A DNA stretch of 64,000 nucleotides from Streptomyces spinoverrucosus (GCF_006539505.1 NZ_BJND01000032.1:1-64000), one strand, 5' to 3'. Shown: positions 8,690 through 17,563, numbered from the stretch's first letter. Program-made: numbers and translations. The notes: a model not told the origin generated them from the letters alone.

Positions 8690-9724
8690 TCACGCGGTGG
8701 CGGAGTCCCGCACCGCCGGCCGCCGGGACGCGATGACCCGCCTCGCCAGGGACCTGGGGCTGGTCAGGAAGCCGTACCCCCACGACATGTGCATCGTGGC
8801 GAGGGCGACGGGGATCTGCAGCCGGGCCTTCAGCGGCAGCCCCTTGCCCGCCGGTACGGAGCCGAGGGCGATCGCCGCCAGATAGCCGCCGGGGATCACG
8901 AACCCCCACGGCGTCAGCGCGGCGCCCACGACCAGACCGGCCGCGATCGCGCACACGGCGGTCGGCGGGGCGAGGTAGCGCAAATTGATGGACCCGGCGT
9001 GGTAGCGGGCGACGACGTGCCGCCAACGGCCGTAGTCCTTGTACTGCTTGGCCAGCGCCTTCACGCTGGGCCGCGGGCGGTACGACACCTTCAGCTCGGG
9101 CGAGAACCAGATCAGCCCGCCCGCCTCACGGATCCGGAAGTTCAGCTCCCAGTCCTGGGCGCGGATGAACTCCTCGTTGTAGCCGCCCTGTTGTTCGAGG
9201 GCCGCGCGGCGGAAGACGCCGAGGTACACGGTCTCGGCGGGTCCCGCCTGTCCCCCGGTGTGGAACGCGGCGTTCCCGACGCCGATCTTCGAGGTCATCG
9301 CGGCGGCGACGGCGTGCTCCCAGTCGTTCTCGCCCTCGGCGTGCATGATGCCGCCTACGTTCTGCGCGCCGGTCTCCTCCAGGAGCCGTACGGCGGTCGC
9401 GATGTAGTTCGGGGAGAGCATGCCGTGGCCGTCGACGCGGACCACGATCGGGTGCCGGGAGGCCTTGATCGCCGCGTTCAGCGCGGCGGGCGTCCGGCCG
9501 GTCGGGTTAGGCACCGTGTGCACCCGGGGGTCCTCGGCGACCAGCTCGGCGGCGATCTCGTCCGTGCGGTCCGTGGACGGGCCGAGGGCGATCACGACCT
9601 CCATCTCGCCGGCGTACTCCTGGGCGAGGATCGCGTGGACGGCGCCGCGCAGATGCCGCTCCTCGTTGAGGACGGGCATGATCACGGACACGGCGGGGAA
9701 CTGCACGTCGGGATTGGCGTTCAT
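8690..9724 (-). CDS. Membrane-attached family 2 glycosyltransferase
   Basis: A 344-residue GT-A-fold glycosyltransferase of the ExoA/WcaA kind. The N-terminal domain has VSVIMPVLNEE, the DXD-like VRVDGHGML near residue 100, and the acceptor-side ED-like motif RAQDWELNFRI near 190. Residues from about 255 to 310 contain hydrophobic stretches that fit one or two membrane helices. It likely extends a lipid-linked glycan on the cytoplasmic face, which its five LCP neighbours could then attach to the wall; this link is inferred from context. The ATG at 9724 opens a 137-base region shared with the divergent LCP 4 gene. Confidence 0.9.
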   Translation of the reverse strand: MNANPDVQFPAVSVIMPVLNEERHLRGAVHAILAQEYAGEMEVVIALGPSTDRTDEIAAELVAEDPRVHTVPNPTGRTPAALNAAIKASRHPIVVRVDGHGMLSPNYIATAVRLLEETGAQNVGGIMHAEGENDWEHAVAAAMTSKIGVGNAAFHTGGQAGPAETVYLGVFRRAALEQQGGYNEEFIRAQDWELNFRIREAGGLIWFSPELKVSYRPRPSVKALAKQYKDYGRWRHVVARYHAGSINLRYLAPPTAVCAIAAGLVVGAALTPWGFVIPGGYLAAIALGSVPAGKGLPLKARLQIPVALATMHMSWGYGFLTSPRSLARRVIASRRPAVRDSATA

Positions 9725-9861
9725 AGGGCCCTCACGTTACCGCGAACGGGCGACAGCGAGACGCCCGCCCGGGGCGGTGCACCGGTCCACAGATCGTATG
9801 GGCCTACGGTGCTCATGATCCCACGTACGACCGCAGCGCCCGCTCCAGCGGAGGTTTTCCC

Positions 9862-11325
9862 ATGCCCGCCTCGCCGCCTCGGTCCCCTGCCCGGCCGCAG
9901 CGCCGCCCGCAACCCCGCCCCGTGATGCGTCCGCCCGTACGGCGGAAGAAGCCGCGTTGGGCCATGCGGGCGATCACCACACTTTCCGTGGTGATCCTCG
10001 CCTCCGCCGGGATCGGGCACGCGGTGGTCAGCAGCCTGGACGCGGGCATCTCCCGGGTCGACCCGTTCCGGGACATGAAGAACCGGCCGCGCGGCGGGCA
10101 CGGCATGAACGTCCTGCTGGTCGGCACCGACGGCCGGGACAAGATCTCCGAGGCCGAGCGGCGCAAGTACCGCCTGGGTGGGGCGCCCTGCCACTGCACG
10201 GACACGATCATGATCGTGCACATCTCGGAGGACCGGGAGCGGGCCAGCGTGGTGAGCCTGCCGCGCGACTCCTACGCCGAGCTGCCCGCACACGTCGACC
10301 ACACCACCGGCAAGCGGCACGCGGCGCATCCGGTCAAGCTGAACGCGGCGTACTCGGAGGGCGGACCGCAGCTCACCGTGCGAACGGTCGAGCACATGAC
10401 ACGGGTAAAAATCGACCACTATCTGGAGATCGACTTCACCAGCTTCATGCGCACCGTGGACGTCCTCGGCGGCGTGAAGATCTGCACGGCCCGCCCGCTG
10501 AAGGACTCCCACACCGGCCTGCACCTCCCCGCCGGCACACACAAGCTCACAGGCGGCCAGGCACTCCAATACGTCCGCGCCCGGTACGTCGACGGGGCGT
10601 CCGACCTCGGCCGGATGCAGCGCCAGCAGCACTTCCTGGCCGCGCTGATCGAGCAGTCGACGTCGTCCGGGGTGCTGCTGAACCCGATGAAGTTCCGGGA
10701 CGTGACGCGGGCGGTGCTGGGCTCCGTCCGCGCGGACAAGGGCTTCGGCACGGAGGAACTGCTGGACCTGGCCCGAGCGATGCGCAACTTCTCCCCGTCC
10801 TCCTCGGAGTTCGCGACGGTCCCCATCGGCCGGATGGGATACGCCGTGAAGGGCATCGGCTCGACGCTGAAGTGGGACCCCGTCAGGTCCGGCCGCCTCT
10901 TCCAGGCCCTCCGCGACGACAAGCCGCTGGCCGCGGGCCGCCCCAGGGACACGTCGGTGCGCGTCGAGGTGGCACCCCAGCAGATCCGCGTCCAGGTGCA
11001 GAACGGCACGAAGACCCCCGGCCTCGGCCGCCGCGCGGACGCCGCCCTGGCGGCCACGGGCTTCCGCACCACCCGCCGGCCGACGAACGCCACGACCCAG
11101 TCCGTACGCCGGACGGTCGTCGCCTACGACCCCCGCTGGGACCGCTCCGCGAGGTCCCTCGCGGCAGCCCTGCCCGGCAGCGAGCTGCGACCGGTCAAGG
11201 GGCAGGGGCCGACGCTGAAGGTGATCGTCGGGACGGACTACCGGCAGGTACGGAAGGTGAAGGCGACGGATGTGCGGGAGGGGGAGTTCGGGGTGGTGCG
11301 GGGGGATGAGGTGAAGTGCTCGTAG
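9862..11325 (+). CDS. LCP family glycopolymer transferase 4 with LytR_C domain
   Basis: A 487-residue LCP protein: a Pro/Arg-rich cytoplasmic tail, a membrane helix (about 35-57), the LCP domain with VGTDGRDK and SLPRDSYAE, and LGRMQRQQHFLAAL. A short insertion after the first motif contains Cys-His-Cys (LGGAPCHCTDT), absent from the other copies here. A LytR_C domain (from IRVQVQNGTKTPG) ends the protein. ATG 9862 is preceded by GGAGG. It converges on the thioesterase gene across 60 bases. Confidence 0.93.
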   Translation: MPASPPRSPARPQRRPQPRPVMRPPVRRKKPRWAMRAITTLSVVILASAGIGHAVVSSLDAGISRVDPFRDMKNRPRGGHGMNVLLVGTDGRDKISEAERRKYRLGGAPCHCTDTIMIVHISEDRERASVVSLPRDSYAELPAHVDHTTGKRHAAHPVKLNAAYSEGGPQLTVRTVEHMTRVKIDHYLEIDFTSFMRTVDVLGGVKICTARPLKDSHTGLHLPAGTHKLTGGQALQYVRARYVDGASDLGRMQRQQHFLAALIEQSTSSGVLLNPMKFRDVTRAVLGSVRADKGFGTEELLDLARAMRNFSPSSSEFATVPIGRMGYAVKGIGSTLKWDPVRSGRLFQALRDDKPLAAGRPRDTSVRVEVAPQQIRVQVQNGTKTPGLGRRADAALAATGFRTTRRPTNATTQSVRRTVVAYDPRWDRSARSLAAALPGSELRPVKGQGPTLKVIVGTDYRQVRKVKATDVREGEFGVVRGDEVKCS

Positions 11326-11385
11326 CGCCGCGTCGGTCGACGAAACCCCACGCGCTCGTCAGCTCCGGTCAGCCCTCGGCTCCTG

Positions 11386-11961
11386 TCAGTCCTCGAACCC
11401 CTCCGCCGCCCGCTTCTCCCGCAGTTCCATGATCGCCCGGCGGCGGGCCAGCCGGTGGGTGCGGCGGATCTGGGCCTCCTGGTAGCGGCGCTTGTCGCGC
11501 TCCGTCTCCGGTATGACCGGCGGGACTTGGCGGGGCTTGCCGTCGGCGTCGACCGCGGCGAAGACGAGGTAGGCGGAGCCGACCTGGGTGGGCGGGGTGG
11601 ACTCGTTCCAGCGTTCGGCAAGAACCCGGACGCCGACCTCCATCGAGGTCCGGCCGGTCCAGTTGACCTGGGCCTTGACGTGGACCAGGTCACCGACGCG
11701 GACCGGCTCCAGGAACGCCATCTCGTCCATGGACGCGGTGACGGCGGGGCCGCCGCTGTGCCGGCCGGCCACCGCGCCCGCCGCGTCGTCGACCAGCTTC
11801 ATGATCACACCGCCGTGCACGGTGCCCAGCAGGTTCGTGTCGCTGTGGGTCATGATGTGGCTGAGAGTGGTCCGGGACGCGGAGGTGGGCTTACCCGGGA
11901 TGTCCGGGGTGTCCGGAGTGTCCGGGGTCTCCGGCTCCGGGGCGCTGGCCTGGTCTGTCAT
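11386..11961 (-). CDS. Acyl-CoA thioesterase (hot-dog fold, YciA/ACOT type)
   Basis: A 191-residue single hot-dog-domain hydrolase that should split acyl-CoA into fatty acid and CoA. After a short tail with DTPDTPD repeats, the core reads MTHSDTNLLGTVHGG, the family motif with the asparagine and HGG loop, followed by DDAAG. The C-terminal 40 residues are a charged helix. The ATG at 11961 has GGAGG five bases upstream (GTGGAGGCC); the open frame extends further but without a ribosome site. Its promoter region overlaps that of the divergent LCP 5 gene (119 bases). Confidence 0.92.
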   Translation of the reverse strand: MTDQASAPEPETPDTPDTPDIPGKPTSASRTTLSHIMTHSDTNLLGTVHGGVIMKLVDDAAGAVAGRHSGGPAVTASMDEMAFLEPVRVGDLVHVKAQVNWTGRTSMEVGVRVLAERWNESTPPTQVGSAYLVFAAVDADGKPRQVPPVIPETERDKRRYQEAQIRRTHRLARRRAIMELREKRAAEGFED

Positions 11962-12080
11962 GGCCTCCACCTTATGCCGAGGTGGAGGCTGTGGAATTTG
12001 TGTCAGCTTGGCAACAGCCGCGCTGTGATTTTCCGCCGAACCTTGTAAGGCACACATCCCCGCCCTGCACACTGGGGCGC

Positions 12081-13370
12081 ATGAATGACTGGCCCCAGGG
12101 ATGGTCCGACGACAACCGCGGCACCAGGTACGGACGCGGCAGCGCAGGCGCGCAGCCCGAAGGCGCCCGCGTGATGCGCCAGGTGCGGCGCGGCCCGGCG
12201 GCACCGCCCGGCGGCGGCCAGGGGGCACCGCCGTACGGAGTCCCGCAGCAGCCGTCGTACGTCGACGGACAGGGATACGACGGTTACGACAGCGGTTACA
12301 ACACCGGCCAGGTCTACGGCACTCCGGGCGGCCGGGGTCCCGGCGGGCCCGGCTACGGCGACGGCTATGGCGGGCGTGCGCCGCGGCCCGCGCCGAACTG
12401 GCGGCGCCGTATCAAGGTGACGTCGATCACGGTGGTGACCGTGCTGGTCGTCACCCTCGTCGGCACCTACTTCTGGGCCGACTCCAAGCTCAACCGCGAG
12501 GTCGACCTGTCGAAGGTGATCGACCGGCCGGAGGCGGGCGAGGGCACGAACTACCTCATCGTCGGCTCCGACAGCCGTGAGGGCATGACCGACGAGCAGA
12601 AGAAGGAACTGCACACCGGGTCCGCCGAGGGCAAGCGCACGGACTCGATGATGATCCTGCACACCGGGAGCAACGGCTCGACGCTGGTCTCGCTGCCGCG
12701 CGACTCGGACGTGGAGATACCGACGTTCGTCGGCTCGGAGTCCGGCAAGACGTACCAGGGCACGGGTCGGCATGTGAAGCTGAACGCCGCGTACGCCGAG
12801 GACGGGCCCGAACTGCTGGTCCGTACCGTCGAGTTCAACACCGGACTGCGCATCGACCACTACGTCGAGATCGGTTTCGCCGGTTTCGCGAACATCGTGG
12901 ACGCGGTCGGCGGTGTCGAGATGGACATCCCGCAGGACATCAAGGACTCAAAGTCGGGCGCGGACCTGAAGAAGGGCAAGCAGGTCCTCAACGGCGAGCA
13001 GGCCCTCGCCTTCGTGCGCACCCGGTACGCGTTGGCCGGTTCCGACCTGGACCGTACGAAGAACCAGCAGAAGTTCCTCTCCGCGCTCGCCGGCCAGGTG
13101 GCCACGCCGGGCACGATCCTCAACCCGTTCAAGCTGTACCCGACCATGGGTGCCGGCCTGGACTCCCTCATCGTCGACAAGGACATGGGCCTGTTCGACC
13201 TGGCCGACATGTTCTGGGCGATGAAGGGCGTCAGCGGCGGCGACGGCACGTCCATGAACATGCCCCTGGCGGGCAGCTCCGGCGGCAACCTCCTGTGGGA
13301 CAAGGACAAGGTGAAGACGCTCGTCGAGCAGTTGAAGAACGACGAGAAGGTCACGGTCTCGGGTGACTGA
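12081..13370 (+). CDS. LCP family glycopolymer transferase 5
   Basis: A 429-residue LCP protein with an unusually Gly/Tyr/Pro-rich cytoplasmic tail (residues 45-105, repeated GYDGYDSGYN-like pieces), one membrane helix (111-132) and an LCP domain with VGSDSREGM, SLPRDSDVE and LDRTKNQQKFLSAL. No LytR_C domain follows. ATG 12081 was chosen because homologous tails start MNDWPQGW; the upstream in-frame ATG overlaps the divergent gene's promoter. The stop overlaps the start of the HAD gene by 8 bases, so the two are translationally linked. Confidence 0.93.
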   Translation: MNDWPQGWSDDNRGTRYGRGSAGAQPEGARVMRQVRRGPAAPPGGGQGAPPYGVPQQPSYVDGQGYDGYDSGYNTGQVYGTPGGRGPGGPGYGDGYGGRAPRPAPNWRRRIKVTSITVVTVLVVTLVGTYFWADSKLNREVDLSKVIDRPEAGEGTNYLIVGSDSREGMTDEQKKELHTGSAEGKRTDSMMILHTGSNGSTLVSLPRDSDVEIPTFVGSESGKTYQGTGRHVKLNAAYAEDGPELLVRTVEFNTGLRIDHYVEIGFAGFANIVDAVGGVEMDIPQDIKDSKSGADLKKGKQVLNGEQALAFVRTRYALAGSDLDRTKNQQKFLSALAGQVATPGTILNPFKLYPTMGAGLDSLIVDKDMGLFDLADMFWAMKGVSGGDGTSMNMPLAGSSGGNLLWDKDKVKTLVEQLKNDEKVTVSGD

Positions 13371-13986
13371 GCCCGCGGGGCGGCGGCCCTTCGACGCGGT
13401 GCTCTGCGATGTCGACAACGTGATCCGCTTCTACGACGCCTCCGAGGTGACCGCCCTGGAGCGGGCCGCCGGGCTGGCCGAGGGCATCACGATGAAGGTG
13501 GCGTTCGCGCCCGAGACCGACCTGCCGTTGATGCTGGGCCGGATCGACATGCGGGAGTGGGTCGAGGCGATCGTGGCCGGCTTCGCCGGGCTCGCGCCGC
13601 AGCCGGTGGCGTACGAACTGGCCACCGCGCTCGCCGAGGCGCCCTTCCACGCCGACGAGACGGTGGTGTCGCTACTGCGCCGGGCCCGGGCGCTGATGCC
13701 GCTGGTCCTGGTCAGCAACGCCTCCGTGACCCTGGAGGCCGACCTCGACTCGCTCGGTCTGTCCGACCTCGCCGACCACGTCGTCAGCAGCGCCCGGGTC
13801 GGGCTGGTCAAGCCGGATCCGCGGATCTACCGCATCGCCGCCGACCTGGCGGGCGTACCGCTCGAACGGTGCCTGTTCGTGGACGACACCCTGGAGAACG
13901 TTCGAGCGGCGGCCGCGCTCGGTATGGCGACCGTCCACTTCCGTGAACCGGCCGACCTGGAACGGGCCCTGGCGCCGCTGCTCTGA
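13363..13986 (+). CDS. HAD-superfamily hydrolase
   Basis: A 207-residue haloacid-dehalogenase-type phosphatase. Motif I is LCDVDNVIR (Asp16 and Asp18), motif II the serine in LVLVSNAS, motif III the lysine in GLVKPDP, and motif IV FVDDTLENV. The cap sits between motifs I and II, as in class I enzymes. The start GTG at 13363 lies inside the end of the LCP 5 gene (8-base overlap), so the two are probably cotranscribed. Substrate unknown. It converges on the copper-storage-like gene. Confidence 0.9.
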   Translation: MTEPAGRRPFDAVLCDVDNVIRFYDASEVTALERAAGLAEGITMKVAFAPETDLPLMLGRIDMREWVEAIVAGFAGLAPQPVAYELATALAEAPFHADETVVSLLRRARALMPLVLVSNASVTLEADLDSLGLSDLADHVVSSARVGLVKPDPRIYRIAADLAGVPLERCLFVDDTLENVRAAAALGMATVHFREPADLERALAPLL

Positions 13987-14012
13987 GCGACGCCAGGGCC
14001 CGTCGGCGGGGT

Positions 14013-14363
14013 TCAGGCCACCGCGCGGCACATCTCGGCGCAGCGGCGACAGGCCTCGGCGCAGCGCATCATCTGCGCGTCGTCCGGCATGGACATACAC
14101 GCCTCGGCGCACATGTCGCACGCCTTGGCGCACATCGCGCACATCTCGGCCGACATCGGCGAGCGGCGCATCATCATGTCCGCGCACATGCGGGTCGTCT
14201 CGGAACAGTCCATCAGCGCCCGCATGATCTGCATCTGGGCCTGCCCGCCCATCTGCATGCAGGAGCTCATGGTCTCCTCGCACACGGAGTGGCAGGACAT
14301 GCAGGCCTGGACGCAGTCCTGCATCGCCTTGCTCATCGCGGTCATGGTTCCGGGCTGGGTCAT
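14013..14363 (-). CDS. Cytosolic four-helix copper-storage-like protein (Csp3 type)
   Basis: A 116-residue protein with 16 cysteines arranged mostly as CxxxC and CxxC along predicted helices (DCVQACMSCHSVC near residues 17-28, then a second run of nine near the C-terminus) and very many methionines. This is the DUF326/Csp pattern, in which cysteines line the inside of a four-helix bundle and hold many Cu(I) ions. No signal peptide is present, so it should act in the cytosol like the Csp described in Streptomyces lividans. ATG 14363 has a strong AGGAGGAG site. The longer upstream frame is rejected because it crosses the inverted repeat at 14386. Confidence 0.9.
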   Translation of the reverse strand: MTQPGTMTAMSKAMQDCVQACMSCHSVCEETMSSCMQMGGQAQMQIMRALMDCSETTRMCADMMMRRSPMSAEMCAMCAKACDMCAEACMSMPDDAQMMRCAEACRRCAEMCRAVA

Positions 14364-14385
14364 GGCTCCTCCTGGGGGGTGGGAG

Positions 14386-14405
14386 GGGGTCCGTGGTCGG
14401 ACCCC
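14386..14405. promoter_or_regulatory. Inverted repeat in the leader of the copper-storage gene
   Basis: GGGGTCCG and CGGACCCC flank a TGGT loop, 23 bases upstream of the start codon and next to the ribosome site. It could be an operator for a copper sensor such as CsoR, whose sites are G/C-tract dyads, or an RNA hairpin. The assignment is a guess from position. Confidence 0.4.
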
Positions 14406-14514
14406 ATGCCCTTCCGTCGTACGCCTCTCCGCCCCCACGCGCCATCGGGCGGACATGAACAATTCCCCGCGAATGACGCGCCAGGCAAAGGCAATGAAAC
14501 GTCCGCAAGACGAC

Positions 14515-14542
14515 AAAAGCCCCCGGAATCGCTCCGGGGGCT
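14515..14542 (-). terminator. Rho-independent terminator of the acyl-CoA dehydrogenase gene
   Basis: On the minus strand a perfect 10-bp stem, AGCCCCCGGA/TCCGGGGGCT with a 5-base loop, ends in TTTT, 37 bases after the stop codon. It is one of the few classical T-tailed terminators in the window. Confidence 0.88.
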
Positions 14543-14578
14543 GATGTGGCGGTACGCCGAATGGCTACGGACCTGCTA

Positions 14579-15736
14579 CTACGGCAGGTTCCGGGCCATC
14601 ACGATTCGCTGGACCTGGTTCGTGCCCTCGTAGATCTGGGTGATCTTGGCGTCGCGCATCATCCGCTCCACCGGATAGTCGCGCGTGTAGCCGTAGCCGC
14701 CGAGGAGCTGGACCGCGTCCGTCGTCACCTCCATCGCCACGTCCGATGCGAAGCACTTGGCCGCGGCGCCCAGGTAGGTGAGGTCGGCGTCGCCGCGCTC
14801 GGAGGCGGCGGCGGCCTGGTAGGTCAGGGCGCGGGCGGCCGAGATCTTCATGGCCATGTCGGCGAGCATGAACTGGATGCCCTGGAAGTCGGCGATCGGC
14901 TTGCCGAACTGCTTGCGCTCCTGGACGTAGCCCTTCGCGTAGTCCAACGCCCCCTGGGCGATGCCGAGGGCCTGGGCCGCGATGGTGATGCGGGTGTGGT
15001 CCAGGGTCTTCATCGCCGTGGCGAAGCCGGTGCCCTCCTCGCCGATCATGCGGTCGGCGGGGATGCGGACGTTGTCCAGGTAGACCTCGCGGGTCGGGGA
15101 GCCCTTGATGCCGAGCTTCTTCTCGGGGGCGCCGAAGGAGACGCCCTCGTCCGACTTCTCGACGACGAAGGCGGAGATGCCCTTCGAGCGCTTCGACGGG
15201 TCCGTGACCGCCATGACCGTGTAGTACTCGGAGACGCCCGCGTTGGTGATCCAGCGCTTCACGCCGTTCAGGACGTAGTGGTCGCCGTCGCGGACCGCCT
15301 TCGTCTTCATGCCGGCCGCGTCGGAACCGGCGTCCGGCTCGGAGAGGCAGTACGAGAACATGCCGTCGCCCTTGGCGAGCGGGGTCATGTACTTCTTCTT
15401 CAGGTCCTCGGAGCCGGAGAGGATCACCGGGAGCGAGCCCAGCTTGTTCACCGCGGGGATGAGGGAGGAGGAGGCACACACGCGCGCCACCTCCTCGATG
15501 ACGATCACCGTGGCCAGCGCGTCCGCGCCCGCGCCGCCGTACGACTCGGGTACGTGCACCGCGTGCAGGTCGTTGGCGACCAGCGCGTCCAGCGCCTCCT
15601 GCGGGAAGCGGGCCTCCTCGTCCACCGCGGCGGCGAACGGCGCGATCTTCGCCTCGGCCAGCGCGCGAACGGTGTCGCGGAGCATCTCGTGCTCCTCGGA
15701 CGGGCGGTACAGGTCGAAGTCAGCCGATCCGGCCAA
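14579..15736 (-). CDS. Acyl-CoA dehydrogenase
   Basis: A 385-residue FAD enzyme that oxidises acyl-CoA to 2-enoyl-CoA in fatty-acid or branched-chain degradation. The length is standard for the family. The FAD/substrate loop reads YCLSEPDAGSDAAG and the catalytic glutamate is Glu370 in QIYEGTNQ, the position used by short- and medium-chain enzymes. The start is a TTG at 15736; homologues begin with the same MAGSADFDLYRP, and no better ATG or GTG exists. It is divergent from the UDP-glucose dehydrogenase gene. Chain-length preference cannot be assigned. Confidence 0.93.
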   Translation of the reverse strand: MAGSADFDLYRPSEEHEMLRDTVRALAEAKIAPFAAAVDEEARFPQEALDALVANDLHAVHVPESYGGAGADALATVIVIEEVARVCASSSLIPAVNKLGSLPVILSGSEDLKKKYMTPLAKGDGMFSYCLSEPDAGSDAAGMKTKAVRDGDHYVLNGVKRWITNAGVSEYYTVMAVTDPSKRSKGISAFVVEKSDEGVSFGAPEKKLGIKGSPTREVYLDNVRIPADRMIGEEGTGFATAMKTLDHTRITIAAQALGIAQGALDYAKGYVQERKQFGKPIADFQGIQFMLADMAMKISAARALTYQAAAASERGDADLTYLGAAAKCFASDVAMEVTTDAVQLLGGYGYTRDYPVERMMRDAKITQIYEGTNQVQRIVMARNLP

Positions 15737-15778
15737 GGTCTCTCACGCTCCAAGGAAGACGCTGTGATGCTGCTGGCG

Positions 15779-15799
15779 CTAATTACCGTTAAGTAACCC
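15779..15799. promoter_or_regulatory. AT-rich imperfect dyad between divergent genes
   Basis: ATTACCGTTAAGTAAC, with TTAC...GTAA outer arms, sits 45 bases upstream of the acyl-CoA dehydrogenase start in a rare AT-rich patch. It looks like a TetR-type operator, which is common in front of such genes, but no regulator gene is adjacent. Confidence 0.35.
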
Positions 15800-15920
15800 A
15801 AATTTTAGGGGTCCGCCCACGCCCCGGGGTACGTGAGCTTGACGACAGCGGGAAAGTTGCCCGTCGGGACCGACGGCTATGCTCGGCCCCGCACTACAGA
15901 CGCTACCCAGTGGAGTCCCC

Positions 15921-17264
15921 ATGGCCCTCAAGATCACCGTGATCGGTACCGGTTATCTCGGCGCGACCCACGCCGCGGCCATGGCCGAACTCGGGTTCGA
16001 GGTGCTGGGGCTCGACGTGGTCCCGGAGAAGGTCGAGATGCTCCGGCGGGGCGAGGTCCCGATGTACGAGCCGGGCCTCGAGGAGCTGCTGCGCAAGCAT
16101 GTCGCCGGGATCGAGGGGTCCAGCGGTCGGCTGCGGTTCACCACGGACTACGCCGAGGTGGCGGCGTTCGGCGATGTGCACTTCGTCTGTGTGAACACCC
16201 CGCAGAAGCACGGCGAGTACGCCTGCGACATGTCCTACGTCGACTCCGCGTTCGCCTCCCTCGCGCCGCATCTGACCGGCCCCGCGCTGGTCGTCGGCAA
16301 GTCGACCGTGCCCGTCGGCTCCGCCGACCGCCTCGCCGCCTACCTGGCCGAGCACGCGCCCGCCGGCGCGGACGCCGAGCTGGCCTGGAACCCGGAGTTC
16401 CTGCGCGAGGGCTTCGCCGTGCAGGACACCCTGCGCCCGGACCGGATCGTGGTCGGCGTGCGCAGCGACCGGGCCGAGAAGCTGCTGCGCGAGGTGTACA
16501 CGACGCCGGTCGCCGAGGGGTCGCCGTTCGTGGTGACCGACTTCCCGACCGCCGAGCTGGTGAAGACCTCGGCGAACTCCTTCCTCGCCACCAAGATCTC
16601 CTTCATCAACGCCATGGCGGAGGTGTGCGAGGCCGCGGGCGGCGACGTGGTGAAGCTGGCGGAGGCGATCGGGTACGACGACCGGATCGGCAAGAAGTTC
16701 CTGCGGGCCGGGATCGGCTTCGGCGGCGGCTGTCTGCCGAAGGACATCCGGGCGTTCATGGCGCGCGCCGGTGAGCTGGGCTCCGATCAGGCGCTGACCT
16801 TCCTGCGCGAGATCGACTCGATCAACATGCGGCGGCGCGGGCAGATGGTGGAGATGGCGCGGGAGGCGCTCGGCAGCGGGTCCTTCCTGGGCAAGCGGGT
16901 GGCCGTGCTCGGCGCCGCGTTCAAGCCCGACTCCGACGACGTCCGTGACTCGCCCGCGCTGAACGTCGCCGGGCAGATCCACCTCCAGGGCGGCCAGGTG
17001 ACGGTGTACGACCCGAAGGGCATGGCCAACGCCCGGCGGCTCTTCCCGACGCTGGGGTACGCCGACTCCGCGCAGGCGGCGGTGCGGGGCGCCGACGTCG
17101 TACTGCACCTGACCGAGTGGCGGGAGTTCCGTGAGCTGGACCCGGCCGCGCTGGGCGAGGTCGTGAAGTCCCGCGTCATCCTGGACGGCCGCAACGCGCT
17201 CGAGCCGGAGCTGTGGCGGCGGGCCGGGTGGACGTACCGCGCGATGGGCCGTCCCACCGCATAG
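15921..17264 (+). CDS. UDP-glucose 6-dehydrogenase
   Basis: A 447-residue NAD-dependent enzyme that oxidises UDP-glucose twice to UDP-glucuronate (the GDP-mannose dehydrogenase relative cannot be excluded). The N-terminal Rossmann motif is VIGTGYLG (Gly9, Gly11, Gly14), and the catalytic cysteine is Cys271 in GFGGGCLPKDI. The third domain (AAFKPDSDDVRDSPA) is intact. ATG 15921 has GGAG 7 bases upstream. The product would feed acidic envelope polysaccharides, which suits the LCP block just upstream. A perfect terminator follows. Confidence 0.94.
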   Translation: MALKITVIGTGYLGATHAAAMAELGFEVLGLDVVPEKVEMLRRGEVPMYEPGLEELLRKHVAGIEGSSGRLRFTTDYAEVAAFGDVHFVCVNTPQKHGEYACDMSYVDSAFASLAPHLTGPALVVGKSTVPVGSADRLAAYLAEHAPAGADAELAWNPEFLREGFAVQDTLRPDRIVVGVRSDRAEKLLREVYTTPVAEGSPFVVTDFPTAELVKTSANSFLATKISFINAMAEVCEAAGGDVVKLAEAIGYDDRIGKKFLRAGIGFGGGCLPKDIRAFMARAGELGSDQALTFLREIDSINMRRRGQMVEMAREALGSGSFLGKRVAVLGAAFKPDSDDVRDSPALNVAGQIHLQGGQVTVYDPKGMANARRLFPTLGYADSAQAAVRGADVVLHLTEWREFRELDPAALGEVVKSRVILDGRNALEPELWRRAGWTYRAMGRPTA

Positions 17265-17274
17265 CTGTCGGGGC

Positions 17275-17315
17275 GACGCCGGTTCGGCCGAGGCTCAGTC
17301 GGCCGAACCGGCGTC
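17275..17315 (+). terminator. Strong hairpin after the UDP-glucose dehydrogenase gene
   Basis: A perfect 17-bp stem, GACGCCGGTTCGGCCGA, with a 7-base loop, 10 bases after the stop codon, then TTC. It clearly isolates this gene from the region downstream. Confidence 0.9.
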
Positions 17316-17400
17316 TTCACGCATTCTGCACCACGGGCCCGCCCCTCCGGCGCCGTTCGCCCGGTACCGCCGCGTCTCTCATCCGGACCGACCATCCGGG

Positions 17401-17547
17401 CCGACCTCAACGGTCGAGGACCTGGACGCGGCCGAGGCGGGCGTGCCGGTGCGGGGCGCCCGGGCGTCGGGCGCCGCGGACCGCTCACGCAGGCGGCGTG
17501 TGTACGCGGGTCCGGCGGGGCACCCGTTCTGCCTGTGCGCCTGCTGA
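17401..17547 (+). pseudogene. C-terminal remnant of a VOC-family gene
   Basis: In the frame ending at TGA 17545-17547, the translation runs TVEDLDAAEAGVPVRGARA, then scrambled residues, then VYAGPAGHPFCLCAC. This matches the end of the intact neighbour (FRVYADPAGHPFCLCRI) and the usual family pattern VxDLDAAEARVxxLGAR. No start codon, ribosome site or N-terminal domain remains, and the middle is degraded. The remnant sits directly upstream of the intact VOC gene, so it is most likely the leftover of a tandem copy. Confidence 0.72.
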
Positions 17548-17563
17548 GCCGGGAGGTATCGCC

